Source: Chara braunii (Eukaryota > Streptophyta > Charophyceae > Charales > Characeae). From it: a DNA stretch of 64,000 bases. Below, piece by piece: positions 1 through 10,830 of the stretch (its first letter is position 1; every line of letters begins with the position of its first letter). The position numbers and the translations under genes were made by a program. The stretch covers positions 2,093,025 through 2,157,024 of the forward strand of contig BFEA01000202.1 in assembly GCA_003427395.1 (NCBI GenBank), in the 5' to 3' direction. Below the pieces are notes generated by a model, which had not been told where the DNA came from, searched no databases, and saw only the letters and a list, made by a program, of their open reading frames with translations.

Positions 1-215
1 CCACCCAACCGCCGAACCACCCAACCAGCTAAGCACCCAGCCACAGAACCATCCAACCACCCAACCACCCAACGACCCATTGCATCCAACCAACAACCTG
101 AACCAATCACCTGAACAGCCAACCAACCAACCACCTAACCCAACCACCCAACCACCCAACCAAACACCCAACCAACCACCCAATCAACCACCCAACCAAC
201 CAACCAACCACTTAC
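1..215. repeat. CCAACC-type degenerate simple repeat
   Basis: Nearly every 4-8 bases repeats an ACCA/CCAACC/ACCCAACC unit with drift. Open frames across it on both strands are compositional (Pro/Asn/Gln/Thr-rich on plus) and are not supported as genes. It is not a plant CCCTAAA or algal CCCTAAAA telomere. Confidence 0.8.
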
Positions 216-321
216 CCGAGTTCTTAATATCTGACCGTAGATTACGCCAATCAATGGCACATATGCTGACGTGCAGACTCTGACTTCTTTTTTTATTTCG
301 CATTTTCGTAGGGGCACAGAC

Positions 322-495
322 TCAGGAAGACAGACCGACAGCTGTGCAGGCAGGCAGGGAGACCGACATGCAGACAGGCAGATAGGTAGACAGATAGGAA
401 GACACACCGACTCAAGAAGACAGGCAGACAGGCAGACAGGCACACATTCACACAGACAGGCACACATTCACACAGACAGGCACACACACAGGTGT
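322..495. repeat. GGCAGACAGG/CACACAGACAGG minisatellite
   Basis: Degenerate 4-mer-based repeat of CAGG/CAGA units, with a 22-bp block (CACATTCACACAGACAGG core) repeated in tandem at about 440-480. Similar GGCAGGCAGGCA tracts occur near 21.8, 22.2, 30.2 and (inverted) 41.5 kb, so this is a dispersed low-complexity family in this genome. Confidence 0.7.
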
Positions 496-1635
496 TTGCT
501 TGGGCGTGGTCATGAGCTTGATCATGCCGCTTGGGAGGCAGGCAAGGAGGCCCTGGTCAGGGAGACAGGGTCCGGGACAGAAGGCAGGTCGGGAACACAG
601 GCTCGGCGCAGGTTTGGGCCCGAGGATCAGGTAGGGTACAGAGGTTGGGAGAAGGCGAGGGAGACAGGTCCACGGAATGGTGGGCACGCAGGATGAGGCA
701 TGTAGGATGTAAGGGTAACCACGTCCAAGGGTGACCAGCTCACAGAGGTAATGAACGGTGGGGTTACGTCTGCAGAAGTTATGAAGGACACATTTGAGTG
801 ATAGGCTCGACGGCGAGGGAGGGTAGTCGATATCCACCACACTGTGAGAATTGTGGTGGTTTTTTGTCTTGAATTTGGACAGGGCATGTTTCCTTGGCCG
901 TTTGTTTGTTTTTTCGTTTGCTGTAGTTGTTTGTCTGTTTGATTTGTGAGGCTTGTTGTGTACCATAGAGACCGTGTGGCTTGGTCTGTGAATTTCTTGT
1001 TTTTCGTTGTTTTTTAGAATAGCCGAAGGAACCGGACACCTCCTGTCTGTAACAGACAGAACGTGGTCCGAATAGACCTGTTTTTGGTGTTTTGGTTTTG
1101 GGACTACTGGATTGTTTGATCCCTTCGGGGTTTGTCGTTTTGTTTGTCGTTTCTAGAGTTTTGAACTGCGCGAATGGTACCGACCGAATATAAGCAGTGA
1201 TGGGATCGTATTTTGTCTCTCCGGGACCGACGGGGCGTTCGGCATTTCCGGGATGCCGCTAATGCCACGGAGGTGGGATGTGGAACGAAGGGTGTGTGGG
1301 GAAAGAAGGAGGAAGAACCCCCTTGAGGACGATCGTCGGGAGGAGATCGAAACCGGTCGGGGATCCGCTTTTCTGGATCTGTAATTTGAATTCAACGCTT
1401 TTATTTCGCCATTGCTTCTCTGTATTGTCAACATGATGAGCATGTTCGACGTCTTTTTTGCATTGGAATCTGTCCATCCTACTTACCTGCTGAAGCGCGT
1501 GTAAACCCACCCGGATGCTGTGTCGGGAGAGTGTGAGCACGTTTTACAGTTACAAAGTTACGAAGTGACCTGTTTGTGTACGGAGTTGGACTACAGAGCG
1601 TATACATCCGTGAAGTTGTTGGAGAGGCAGGGGGG
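496..1635. other. Non-coding stretch, possibly 5' leader of the Penelope-like element
   Basis: No protein with recognisable features. The first part (to about 700) is GGCAGG/AGACAGG-rich. About 840-1150 is GT/TTTG-rich. From about 1150 the composition becomes like the downstream element. Where the retroelement begins cannot be fixed from this single copy. Confidence 0.3.
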
Positions 1636-2592
1636 ATGTCGTATCGGGACGATCGATACGATGATGATCGGAGAAGGTATAATCGCGACGAGCAAGACCG
1701 TAGCTATCGCGGAAGGAACCGCGATCGCGAGCAACAGCCACAAGACCGTGGCTAACCAAGACGTGAAGTCCGGGAACGACCAGCGCGGAGCCGTGATGAA
1801 CGAAATGAAGTGGGCGATGCACCTCGACGCACGCAGCCTGTGGTGTGCTTCGGCTGTAAGGCAGTGGGTCACTACCGCAGCGACTGCTAGCGTTTGTGGA
1901 CTAATCCGGAAACGCGCAGGCAATTGGAAGCTGACGGCTACCATTGCCCACCGGAGTACCAACGACGCAGGAGATCGTCTTCACCGCGACGTAACCCGGT
2001 TATGAGTTTTAAACGATCACCATCGGAGGAGCCTAAGACCGCAGCTCGTACGACGGAGCTCGAGAAGACGGTAGAAGCCATGAAGTCCTTCGTTGACGCC
2101 GAGATGGCCCACCAATCTGCTAAAGAGAACAAGAAACGTGAGAAAGCAGAGGCTAAACAACGTGAAGAACAAGAGCGTTTAGCCCGGGAGGAGGTGAAAC
2201 GTCTAGAAGAGTTGAAGAAGCTTAAGAAGCTGGAGAAGATATGGAAGCGGGAGGCTGACCGAGAAGCTATGGCTAAGGCAATTGAGATATCAGTGGGACT
2301 GCGCTTCGGTACGGTCGACGACCGTCTGAAGAATATTGTACGGGAAGTGATAACCGAAGGACTCCTGCCTCCGAAAGACAAAGGCAAGGGACCGGAGGCG
2401 ATTGCATCCACATCAGGTTCCGCAAATGCCAGTGAGATTAAAGGCATCACCAAGAGTACAGAAGGGCTGCAGATTACCGAGAAACATAAGCGTGGTGAGG
2501 ACACACCGATCGGAAACAGCTCACCGGTGACGACACCAGCGAAGCGCGTCACAAGACGGACAGCAATGAAGCCACTACTCGACCGGTTCTGA
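1636..2592 (+). pseudogene. ORF1: Arg/Asp-rich, CCHC zinc knuckle and coiled coil (broken)
   Basis: Reading from the ATG at 1636 gives an Arg/Asp/Tyr-rich start (MSYRDDRYDDD...), then at about 1846-1887 a classic nucleic-acid-binding knuckle CFGCKAVGHYRSDC (C-x2-C-x4-H-x4-C). A Lys/Glu/Arg-rich region at about 2035-2270 should form a long coiled coil, followed by a Ser/Thr/Lys-rich tail. Such proteins coat element RNA, as Gag does. Two in-frame stops break it, TAA at 1753 and TAG at 1888 directly after the last knuckle cysteine. Both are one C-to-T step from Gln codons. The tail then runs out of frame at about 2580. Knuckle identification is firm; assignment to the retroelement rests on strand and proximity. 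Confidence 0.6.
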
Positions 2593-2906
2593 AGAAGACA
2601 TGCACGGTCCGATTGAATTGGAAGGCGATGACCGCGGTCAAAGCATCCAATCGGGATGCGACGATGGAGCGGATGCAGTTCCTCGAAGCCCAAAGGAGGG
2701 AGCTCATCCCCATCCACCACGACGAGATCCGCGTGATATGCGCCAAGGAGGGCATACCATACAAGACCAAACTCCAGGCCATCTTCGACATCGCTGATCG
2801 TAGAGCGGAGCTGAAATTCGGCACCGAAGTAAGGGTGCCTGAGATCATCGTGCTTGAGTCCGAAACTGTCGACACCTCGAACGATGAAGAGGAGGAGAGT
2901 GCATGA
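2580..2906 (+). pseudogene. ORF1 continuation: helical SAP-like segment and acidic tail
   Basis: This block is shifted in frame relative to the preceding one and shares the frame of the GIY-YIG block downstream, from which it is separated by a single TGA at 2904-2906. It contains a segment around MERMQFLEAQRREL then DEIRVICAKEGIPYKTK, predicted helical and loosely reminiscent of SAP-type DNA-binding helices, ending in an acidic DEEEES stretch. No family was recognised with certainty. The lone stop is CGA-to-TGA compatible, so the ancestral protein probably ran from here directly into the nuclease. Confidence 0.5.
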
Positions 2907-2963
2907 ACTTCGCTGTCGACTGAACAGTGGTGTGAAATCTGTGAACGGGTTGTAGAATTCCGG

Positions 2964-3686
2964 ATGCAATGGACGACAGTCGACGGTAATGTCGAAAGGA
3001 TTTACAGCTTGCTTGTAATTTGGTTAGCTTTGAGAGGATTCGTTCGTTGGTTAGAAAAGTGTGTCCCAGCATGGTTAGATCTATTCTCTAAGAAGGGCTT
3101 AGATTTCCTCGAATCTGCCGGTTGCGTGTACATAATCACATCGCCTACCTGTAAGCTACAGTACGTTGGTCAAACGTCAAGGGAACCGATGACCCGTTGG
3201 AGAGAGCACCTTTCAGTACTCTCTAACCGACGGAAATCGACGCACTTGTACCGCTGGTGGGAAGCTTTTGGAGAGAAGACCTACACGTTAATACCAGTAG
3301 ACAGTTGTACCAATGAGGATTTGCTGATATTAGAGTCTTATATCAAGAGATGGTCGCCTTATCTGAACACGACCGGGCGAGTCGGGAGTAAGAAGCGAAG
3401 GGGACGGTTGGGGAAGAAGGAGAGACAGCGGAGTGTTTCTGTTGAAAAGAAGACTGATGACGAAACTAAGCAGGGGATAGTGGAACCGATCCGTTTCTGG
3501 GTCAAGGAGGAGGAACCAACTATTCGCATCTTTGACCTGCTAGTCAAGCATGAAAGTAGTGAGAGACCGTACTTTTCGACTTCAATCAAGTGGAGGACGG
3601 ACGTGGTGCGACTCTTGGCGGCGTCTGAGGAGAGCATTCGGGGAAACATCTATCAAAATCGATGGGGTGGCAAGGCGCTTCCATGA
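2964..3686 (+). pseudogene. GIY-YIG endonuclease domain of Penelope-like element
   Basis: The 240-residue frame starting at the ATG 2964 has the GIY-YIG signature: GCVYII at residues 53-58, LQYVGQT at 65-71, conserved Arg in MTRWREHL (78-80), the metal-binding Glu124 in LILESYIKRW and Asn135 in PYLNT. These nucleases nick target DNA to prime reverse transcription. All expected catalytic positions are present, so this domain is the best preserved part. The frame is open upstream to the TGA at 2904, so the true start may lie further 5'. After about residue 215 the correct frame moves to the next block (overlap 3550-3686), so the C-terminus here is a frameshift tail. Confidence 0.85.
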
Positions 3687-4608
3687 ATGCAAGGCACTAT
3701 TTGAGTCGGGTGGGACTTTCGAGGTTAGATACCTTCGCAGATGGTATCCTAAAGCGGGTAAGTATAAACCCACCCTGGTCGCCCTCCTAAAGAACCCGAG
3801 GAAGTTGGACGAGTTCCGCTCTTGGACTTTGGAAGAGTTAGACGGTTTGTTTGGGGCAACGAAAGACTTCGAGCGACTGTCCACGCAAGCATATCTGAGA
3901 CGCCTTCTGTCACGCGTCATTCGGGATGTTTTTGGATTCAGCATGAATGCAACGTTAGTCGTTAGATTGGTGTATGACGACAGAGTGAAGTTGTGTGAAG
4001 TTAGGAAGCTCGTTAACGACAAGTTGGACAAGTGTGAACTTCCACCCTGCATTATCCGCAGGACACATGCAACTGTTCGCATCATCTGGACTAAAAACCC
4101 AGGAGTGGCCGAACTGATACATAACCAGCGTGTATTCGCTCGGGCTGATGTATTAGCCTGCTCTTGCGCAGGCTTTCCTTACCCCAGGGTAAGAGGGCGC
4201 GTTTGATGCAGATTGCAGGAGGTTGAAGGAATCCCTAGTCTGGCTTTTAATGCGAACAACGTTCCGTTGGCTCGAATGGATGATCGATTGGGACATTTGT
4301 GTGTCGAGATCTCGGATGGTTTCAAGAATTGGACTAACGGTAAGGGCATGTTGATTAGCTGCTCGAGATCTGAGGTTGGGTCATGTATGCAGTCTGTGAC
4401 TGACGATAGGGGTTTTCTTGACAAACGGGATGTTTTGGAGTTGAAGTCGAGATTCGAGGGACTTGTTCTCACGCCCTTGGACCGGAACCTTGTGAAACAC
4501 TGCTCATCTGTCCATCGTTGTATTACCAGGGGATGTTCGATCTATTTTTACGGAATGAAAGCTATATTCCTATCCTGGGTACGGGAGCCGATGCTTTGGC
4601 CGCCCTGA
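3550..4608 (+). pseudogene. Linker and N-terminal part of the reverse transcriptase protein (broken)
   Basis: One frame runs through 3550-4608 with a single stop, TGA at 4204-4206, which follows a Cys-rich CSCAGFPYPRVRGRV segment (CGA-to-TGA compatible). The region is rich in charged helices (for example RRLLSRVIRDVFGF) and carries no motif I can name. By position it links nuclease and RT, as in other Penelope-like elements, where this part holds pre-palm motifs. At about 4515 the coding frame shifts again into the RT core; the last 30 residues of this frame are out-of-frame sequence. Confidence 0.6.
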
Positions 4609-5486
4609 GACTGGCGTTGAAAGATGAAGGGCTGTCGGCGTTCGCAAAGTGGGATACGAAAGGGGAGATAGGTAAGGCCTATGCTCTGCCGAAGCACAAG
4701 GACCTTGAGAGGTACAGACCGATATGCCCTACCTTTTCAGAACCAACAACATGTATGTGCAAGGCGGTGGCGAAGGGACTGAACCATCTCCTCTTCTCAT
4801 TGCCTCAAGATCTGCATTTCAACCTCAAAGTTGTCTCTGACCTGACGGGGCGACTCGAAGACGTCAACAAGAAATGCACTCGACTGGGTTTGAATAGACA
4901 ACTGACTGCACGTTCCTACAATATTAAAGATATGTTTGATCGTTTGCCACATACTGAGATTTTGACTGCACTCGAGTGGATCATCACCTGGCACAAAGAG
5001 AAAGGGAGAAAGTCAGTGAGAGTCAACACAAGGGGACGTGGCTCTACCTTTGGAGTGACAACAGGACAGGATCATTGGCGTTGCTTGGATTTTGATGATT
5101 TGTTTAAGTTTGTTCGTTTGGAGCTTGCACACACCTACACCTTTGCTTTGGATGTTCTGCTGCAGCAACGGGTTGGGATCCCGACGGGCAAAAGTACAAG
5201 CCCACCTTTGGCCTGTATCCTTTGTGCCCATGAAGAATATAAGTTTCTTTGCAGCCTGGGAACCAAAAGGCAGAGAGTATTTGGCGTGCGGTTAGTAGAT
5301 GATGTAAGTTGGATAGTTGCGAAGAAGAATCAGGCTGATTTGGAACTTGATGAGATCTGGACCAAGTTTGAACAGTGCTATCCGGAGAATTTGTCACTAA
5401 AACGGACTGACGAGGGGACCGGCCATGTGGCGCTGAAAAGACTAAGGGGCGTAAAGGATCAGAAATCGAACATAAGAAATGAATGA
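4518..5486 (+). pseudogene. Reverse transcriptase core of Penelope-like element
   Basis: An uninterrupted 322-codon frame holds RT fingers/palm motifs in order: YALPKHKDLERYRPICP (fingers), motif A YNIKDMFDRLPH with the metal Asp at 4928, motif B QQRVGIPTGKSTSPPLA near 5163, motif C VRLVDDVSWIV with the Asp pair at 5298-5303, then LSLKRTDEG (thumb side). The spacing and the IPTGK...SPPLA form are of the Penelope/telomerase type rather than LINE or LTR type. The catalytic residues are intact although the upstream ORF is broken. The start given is only where the open frame begins; the real protein continued from upstream. Confidence 0.85.
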
Positions 5487-5690
5487 GGCATACAAATAAA
5501 ATAGGAGGCGTCTTAATTAACCTCAATAGGAGTTCAAAGAAGTTTCGGTCTCATTTAAACGTTTGCAAAAACATAAAAGTGGACTTATACATCTATATTT
5601 GCACGAACAAATAAATTCCGATGTGAATCAACATTGATAAACCTCGATAGATACGCTAAAAAAAAAAAAATCAACTGACTCCTTTTTTTT
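5487..5690 (+). other. Penelope-like element 3' tail
   Basis: This AT-rich tail ends in an A-run (about 5642-5653). It is clearly homologous to 33700-33890 (shared blocks GGAGGCG, TTAATTAACCTCAA, AGGAGTTCAAAGAAGTTT). Sequence immediately beyond is also shared between the two loci, where it is Helitron-related, so the exact border between the two elements is uncertain. Confidence 0.5.
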
Positions 5691-5908
5691 TTTTATCGTC
5701 TGTGTTTCACATTTTGGCTGCGTTCTTTGTGTTGCACTACATTTTTTTTTATTTTATTTTTTTTCCTACTTGACACTATATTACTATTTTTCATATAATT
5801 ACATCTATATATGGATGTTTTGAGGTGTATTCTTTTCGTTTTGGTTTTCTGTATGCATCTTATTCCTCCTATCCGCTGTGACGTGCCCATGTACAAATAC
5901 GTACGTAC

Positions 5909-6322
5909 ATGCCCATTAACATGGCAGAGGACCAAGGTCCACATCACGATTCAACCAACAATAATTTATTCATCGTTCCAACCTTCTCTTCACCCGCGGA
6001 TAGGTCCTTGCATATTCCGTGGAAGCGTCGCAAATGCCTTCGGCGTTGTGAAAGGGTTGTTAAGGATCCTCGGGTGTCTTCGCCACTGGTATCAGAGTGT
6101 ACTGGGTGTCCTTCCGTTCTTCCAGGTCAAGTCGGTTTGTCTTCGTTAGACTGCCCTTCTTCCTCATCCAACCATGGATTGAGATTGCGTATAGGTTCGA
6201 ATATTACTCCCGGTCGCTTTGAGAGTGACACACCGATGTCATCACAACACGAACACCACCAACGCGGACCAAAGTCGTCGAACCCGAAGGTCTTTACAAC
6301 AGGCGGTAGGTGCTGCAAGTGA
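5909..6322 (+). pseudogene. Helitron protein N-terminus (frameshifted)
   Basis: The ATG at 5909 (followed by a second in-frame ATG in MPINMAEDQ) begins a Ser/Pro/His-rich leader. The same start and first residues occur in the sibling copy at 34144-34165 (VPINMAEDQSP), which supports it as the true N-terminus. The frame is lost near 6300, where the downstream block takes over in another frame. No known domain was seen; such leaders are usually disordered. Confidence 0.5.
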
Positions 6323-7259
6323 GGGGATTGCTCCCAGGAGAGATAAACAACCAGTGGTAACTCAAGATGATGGTCCTGATTGTTCTCCCGAAGAACAATA
6401 TAGTGATAGATCTCAATCTTTTCGACAAACGATTCAGTCGATGAATGATTTCATAAGCCCTGTGTTTATGAAAAGAACGAGTCAAGGAAATATCAATGTT
6501 CGTATGGATCGCATTAGTTGTCATGGAAATCTTTCTATGACCTTGCAAAGTGAACGTCCACTTGAAATTCCTACGGATGTTGCAATAAATGCAGATTCTG
6601 TTTCGATGGTCGAAAGATCGGTTTTAGTCGATTATTTTCCCTTGCACTCGGCACATGTGCACAATTGTTCATCGTCGACATTGACTGCCGATGTCCGACA
6701 AAAATGTGTGGAGAGCAACCTTTTTCCCACTTTGACAAATGTTCATGCACATCCATCTTTTGCTGCCACGGCCCAACCGAATTCGCCGAACACATTGTTT
6801 AGAAAGTTTATTGGATCTCATAATCGACGGAGAAGATTATTATTATGGAAACCAATTTGTTCAATGCGCAACAAACGGTACCGTATATTGTTGATTCAAC
6901 GACTGCGTGCCAATAAAGTCGTACGTCATTTGGAACTTGGATCGTTGTCGTCGATGCCTCACCGTGTGTCATCGGGCTATGATGGAAGTGCAATAGTTGT
7001 TGAAAGTACTGTAGAGGCAAGTGGAGGAACGAAACAAGTCGATAGAATCAATGTTAATGAATCATGTTCGATGTCGAGTAAAATTTCAAAACGAAGGAAA
7101 AACCAGGGAAGACGACCAAACTTTCATGTTAAACGCATGCGTGCATTGAGAGTTGCGGTTAAGAATCATAGGAGGAAAGAAGATGAGCGTGCTCATAAAG
7201 AATTTTGTGCGGGTTGTGGGGCGAAGTTTGTTTGCTGTGAATATCCTTCGAGAGATTAG
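6219..7259 (+). pseudogene. Helitron protein, N-terminal basic region
   Basis: A 346-codon frame, genuine from about residue 30 where it takes over from the preceding block. It carries an Arg-rich stretch (SHNRRRRLLLWKP), several Lys/Arg clusters likely to act in nuclear import or DNA binding, and ends with Cys pairs (FCAGCGAKFVCCEY) before the TAG at 7257. The sibling copy at 34693-35340 matches well but is more damaged. No enzymatic domain is visible; the Rep domain lies downstream in intact relatives. Confidence 0.6.
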
Positions 7260-7627
7260 AGCGAGCGCCTCTGCGCAATCGAGGAGTGCATCTTCTCCTG
7301 CGAGACAATCGTAGAGTCAATCTTCTCGGGCGAGACACACGCAGAGTATGTGCTCGCGAGCGAGACAATCGCAGAATCCATCCGTGAGAAATCGAAATTC
7401 AATGAACAATCGCGAAAACAGTGAGCCAAATAATCGCGAGGACGAAATGAATGATTTGCATGATGTTCCGACTCCTGATCTGAATACTCTCCCATCGGCA
7501 CCCATGACAACAACGTATGCAGCGGTTGAGAACACCCTAGCGATTTTTGGAAATGCTAGCACTGTTGAACCGTTCGGCATTGGCGGTCGAGATCCGTGTA
7601 AGCGTTGTGGTGCTAAATTGTGGCATC
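7260..7627 (+). pseudogene. Helitron protein, linker and zinc-finger-like start of Rep region
   Basis: About 7275-7380 has three degenerate units of roughly 27-30 bp (GCGAGACAATCG cores), giving an Arg/Ser/Gln repeat. Then a Ser/Thr/Pro-rich linker leads to DPCKRCGAKLWH, the C-x2-CGA-x-LW motif that opens the Rep region of plant Helitrons. Coding stops where the LTR element begins. The parallel copy at 14719-14910 reads CKHCGAKLWHHE and continues into Rep. Confidence 0.6.
7436..7627 (+). repeat. 192-bp Helitron direct repeat, left copy
   Basis: Matches 14719-14910 over exactly the same length (192 bp) with roughly 90% identity by eye. The two copies flank the minus-strand long LTR-like element with no extra bases, far longer than a normal 4-6 bp target duplication. 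Confidence 0.8.
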
Positions 7628-9324
7628 GGTCCGGCACCGCACGAGGCAGCGTGGGACCCTCTTGGCCGCGTCACGCAGGAGTCGGTTTTAAATCCTTCGT
7701 CGCGAATATACATGGAGCTTCCGCAAGCCACTCCGGCCGAGTGCACCAGCCATACCTCTCGCGAGCCCCTACGACTGGATAGGGTCTACGCGAGGCACAA
7801 CTTACCTCCAACTTACGGGAGCTGTCACCTCCCTTCGGTGGGTGTATCCCCGCCGAGCTACCAGTCCACAGTACGAAAGCTACTCAGTTGCAATCGCAGA
7901 GGTGGACCAGCCGAGGGCGTTTCTCGTTCGCTGTAGCATAGGGGGTACGCGCGGTGATACGCCTATCGGACCCGCACGCGAACCGACATCTTGGGAGGGC
8001 TGAGGTCCCAAGCGCGACTCGTCGTCGCTCGACTAGGACGCATCCCACACACCATGCGCACACCACTTTATGAACATAAAAATAAAACACACACGCGCAC
8101 ACACATCGAACCACGCGGCAACACTCCAAGTCCCTTCAGTAGCCATCCCATAACTTTCCGATGCGGAAATCGGATAGGCGTCGCGCGCAAGATTTAATAT
8201 AAAACCGCCCGGACGCAGGGCTAACTCATATCGACTCGCAATGCAAGCGTACGCAAGCAGTCGCAATGATGGCGTACTATGTAGTGCCCATAATCAAGCG
8301 GTCCCTTGTGGATCCGAGTACCGCTTATGACACTCAAGTGTCAGACTCGAAGTGTCGTGAGGGTCTAATCCCTCACGATATTGCACGGCTGAAGGAATAG
8401 TCGTACAGCCGCCGCGAGACCTCCGACCTTTGGTCTGAGCGTCTCGATAGGCAAGGCAAATAGGCTTTGCATGGGAGCAGATTCCTTTCCTACAGAGTCT
8501 AGGGCTTGGGATGTCCTGAACAAGGACCTTGAATCCCAGCCCAGGACCAACGTCCAACTATAAAATTCTCTAAAAAGCAAAGGATAACAGAGGGTCTTCA
8601 TTTTCTCTCAAGCCATAATCTGGTCAACCCTTGCGCACGATCACAGTAAGCCGCACGCATACCCAAGGCACATATCAGCATATACATAAGGCTTATTTAT
8701 ATAGAACGATCACTTCTCACAGTCACAATAGGACTCCTCTCAGCCATATACATGTGTAATCGCAGGCAGTCACATCCAGAGTCCGAACCACAACCATACC
8801 TGCAATCACATCAAAGATCCAACAAAAGTCCATACACTACACGGGGTCAACTTCAACCATTCTCTGCGCTCACACCGCTTGCTTTTAGCCATACAAGCCT
8901 CACTCTTGTGCAATTCCTCAAAATAAAATACTCTGTACTTTTTCTTAAATTACCATTCAAAATAAAGTCCGGGTGAAAACACAACAAAACAGTTCGAATC
9001 GTAAACCGACGAATCGACAACCGACCTGTTATCAGTGATAACACAAGATAATCCTTATAGGATCAAGCTGGACTAGCCCAAGTCCTGAATCGAGTGTCCA
9101 AAAAAGGCCTGTACCATAAGACAGGTCAATGCCCAAGCTAAATCATCAGCATATGGAGGATGAACCTCCATAGCACATTCTCACTCAAAGTTATCTGCCA
9201 ACTAAGTCTAAGCCTACCTCTACGTCAGTGCCCAAAGCAAAGGTAGACTACTGGAAGAATCTCCCCTATTCAGGGTGGATCGCCAGAATCGCCACGTGTC
9301 AGAATATAATCTATCTCCTATAAA

Positions 9325-9665
9325 TCAAGAAAATTTCGGCAGCGCTTCCCGTAGGAAAAGTGTCTTTTAAGAATTTATATCAGCCCAAATATGAAAACAG
9401 AAATAGTCTTTGAGTTTTCAAAGTCCAATTTTGTCTAACTCCCCGAATCAGCAGAAATTTGGGCAGCACTCCCTTTAGAAAATGAGACTTTCCAGATTTT
9501 TACTAACCCATATATGAACTTTAGACAAGTTGAACTTTGGAAAGCCAAAGATTAACTAACTTCCTGGATTCGTAGAACTTTCGGCAGTGCTTCCCGTAGA
9601 GAAAGTAGCTTGCCAAAATTTATACAAGACCAAGTACAACAAAACCAGAAAATGCGAGAATTGAT
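9325..9665 (-). repeat. Tandem units with GGGAAGCGCTGCCGAAATTT core (minus strand)
   Basis: Three units of about 120 bp. On the plus strand each shows AAATTTCGGCAGCGCTTCCC or a variant (about 9331, 9455, 9570) followed by a GAAAAG/TTT-rich spacer. Orthologous arrays are at 27760-28310 (five units) and 40990-41180 (two units). Confidence 0.75.
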
Positions 9666-9904
9666 CCAAGTAAAATAAAGTTGGCCCAGAAAATGCAGGA
9701 GTTGAGACTAACTCCTATCGCTCTAGCACGTAAGTTTCTAAAGCAACTACCTGTCAAGCTGAAACTCAGACTAAGTAGTAGCCTCACTCAGTCTCATGCA
9801 GGCCAAGCCACAAAGGTAAGTACGCTCACCATTCCAAGTCAACTTGAACAAACAATAGTTCATGATTTTTCAATGATTTATCTTTTTATACCCAGATTAC
9901 ATAA

Positions 9905-10830
9905 GGCATGAGGTTGGGACACCCAAACTTGTAGTATGAGCTCAGCTTAGCCAAAGTATACAAAAACACAGAGCACAACAACTTTTCTCTTCTTTGGGCA
10001 TATGACTAAACCATTCTAGTCGCCCTGAACTGTTTAGATAGCCAAGTTGTATATACTTTTCTGCACTTAATCTTCAAGGTGGGCGTAGGACCGAACCATT
10101 CATCTTAGAAACAATGCTCAATCGGCCCATGTTACCTTCAGTTGTACTCTTAGTTATACTCTCTTCAATTTACGATAAGCTATAGTCAGACCATCCAATC
10201 TTATGGAACCCATGTCTGACCAGCCTGTTTTTAAATAGAATAATAATAGTAAAGTATAGCGAAATTATAACCTTGGGTTCCAGCATGTGCGGGCTTTGAG
10301 TCAAACCCTCTGAACTTACAAAGGAGTCTGCCTCTCCACCTGATTCCTTTCTCTCTGAACCATCATGTTTGTGGCATTGGGCTAGACCACCTGAACTTAC
10401 AGAACAGTCTGCCTTTTGTCAAGTTCGCTTTCTCAAATAAATGCAGGAAGAGACTGAGCCACCTAAACTTATAGAACAATTCAACCTCCTCGTTCAAAAA
10501 CCAAAGAAACTGAGAAAACCCAAAAAGAAAACAAGGCAACTCAAAGCACCAAAACTTAATGAATGCCCTGAGCCCCTAAAAATCAACCACAATCAAGCCC
10601 TCGCAAGTCAGAGCAGTCAGGCCACCTAAACTTATAAAGCGGTCCAACCCTCCATGCAAACCACAGCACCGGGTCTCCCCAAACTTATGGGGACTTCGCA
10701 GCCTCTAGAGTAATCAGACCCCCTAAACTTATAGAAGGGTCTGACTAATCCATGCAAAACCAAAACGAAACAAAGCGCTGGGTTTCCCCAAACTTTATGG
10801 GGACCTCCCAGCCCAGTCAAACCTCATGCA
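9905..10830 (-). repeat. Array of hairpins with conserved loop, copy 1 (minus strand)
   Basis: On the plus strand the loop core reads about CCTAAACTTATAGAA and recurs near 9927, 10203, 10313, 10394, 10464, 10624, 10680, 10722 and 10788. Flanking bases pair: the best unit is TCAGACCC (10714-10721) with GGGTCTGA (10737-10744), 8 of 8. Stem sequences differ between units. See the matching arrays at 26807-27459 and 39985-40700. Confidence 0.75.

Larger units (their letters stand above)
1636..5660 (+). mobile_element. Decayed Penelope-like retroelement with GIY-YIG placed before the RT
   Basis: Four coding blocks on one strand occur in the order CCHC knuckle plus coiled coil, acidic/charged linker, GIY-YIG endonuclease, reverse transcriptase, ending in an A-run near 5642. 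Most Penelope-like elements carry GIY-YIG after the RT; a permuted group with N-terminal GIY-YIG is known from green algae, protists and invertebrates, and this layout matches that group. The blocks are interrupted by at least four in-frame stops and about three frameshifts, so this copy is dead. A 5'-truncated sibling tail is present at 33646-33890. Confidence 0.75.
5691..7627 (+). mobile_element. Helitron, 5' portion (interrupted)
   Basis: Homologous to 33930-35400 and, at its end, to 14719-14910. It encodes the N-terminal region of the Helitron protein, up to the zinc-finger-like CKRCGAKLWH segment, then stops abruptly at 7627, where the long LTR-like element begins. A Helitron portion resumes at 14719. 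No TC start or 3' hairpin-CTRR terminus could be assigned with confidence. Confidence 0.7.

Noticed and set aside
1-215. Possible telomeric repeat
   Set aside because: The CCAACC units are irregular and do not match CCCTAAA-type telomere repeats; flanking sequence is internal.
135-467. Cys-rich minus-strand frame resembling a small secreted protein
   Set aside because: Cys/Leu/Pro pattern is a by-product of the CAGGCAGA repeat.
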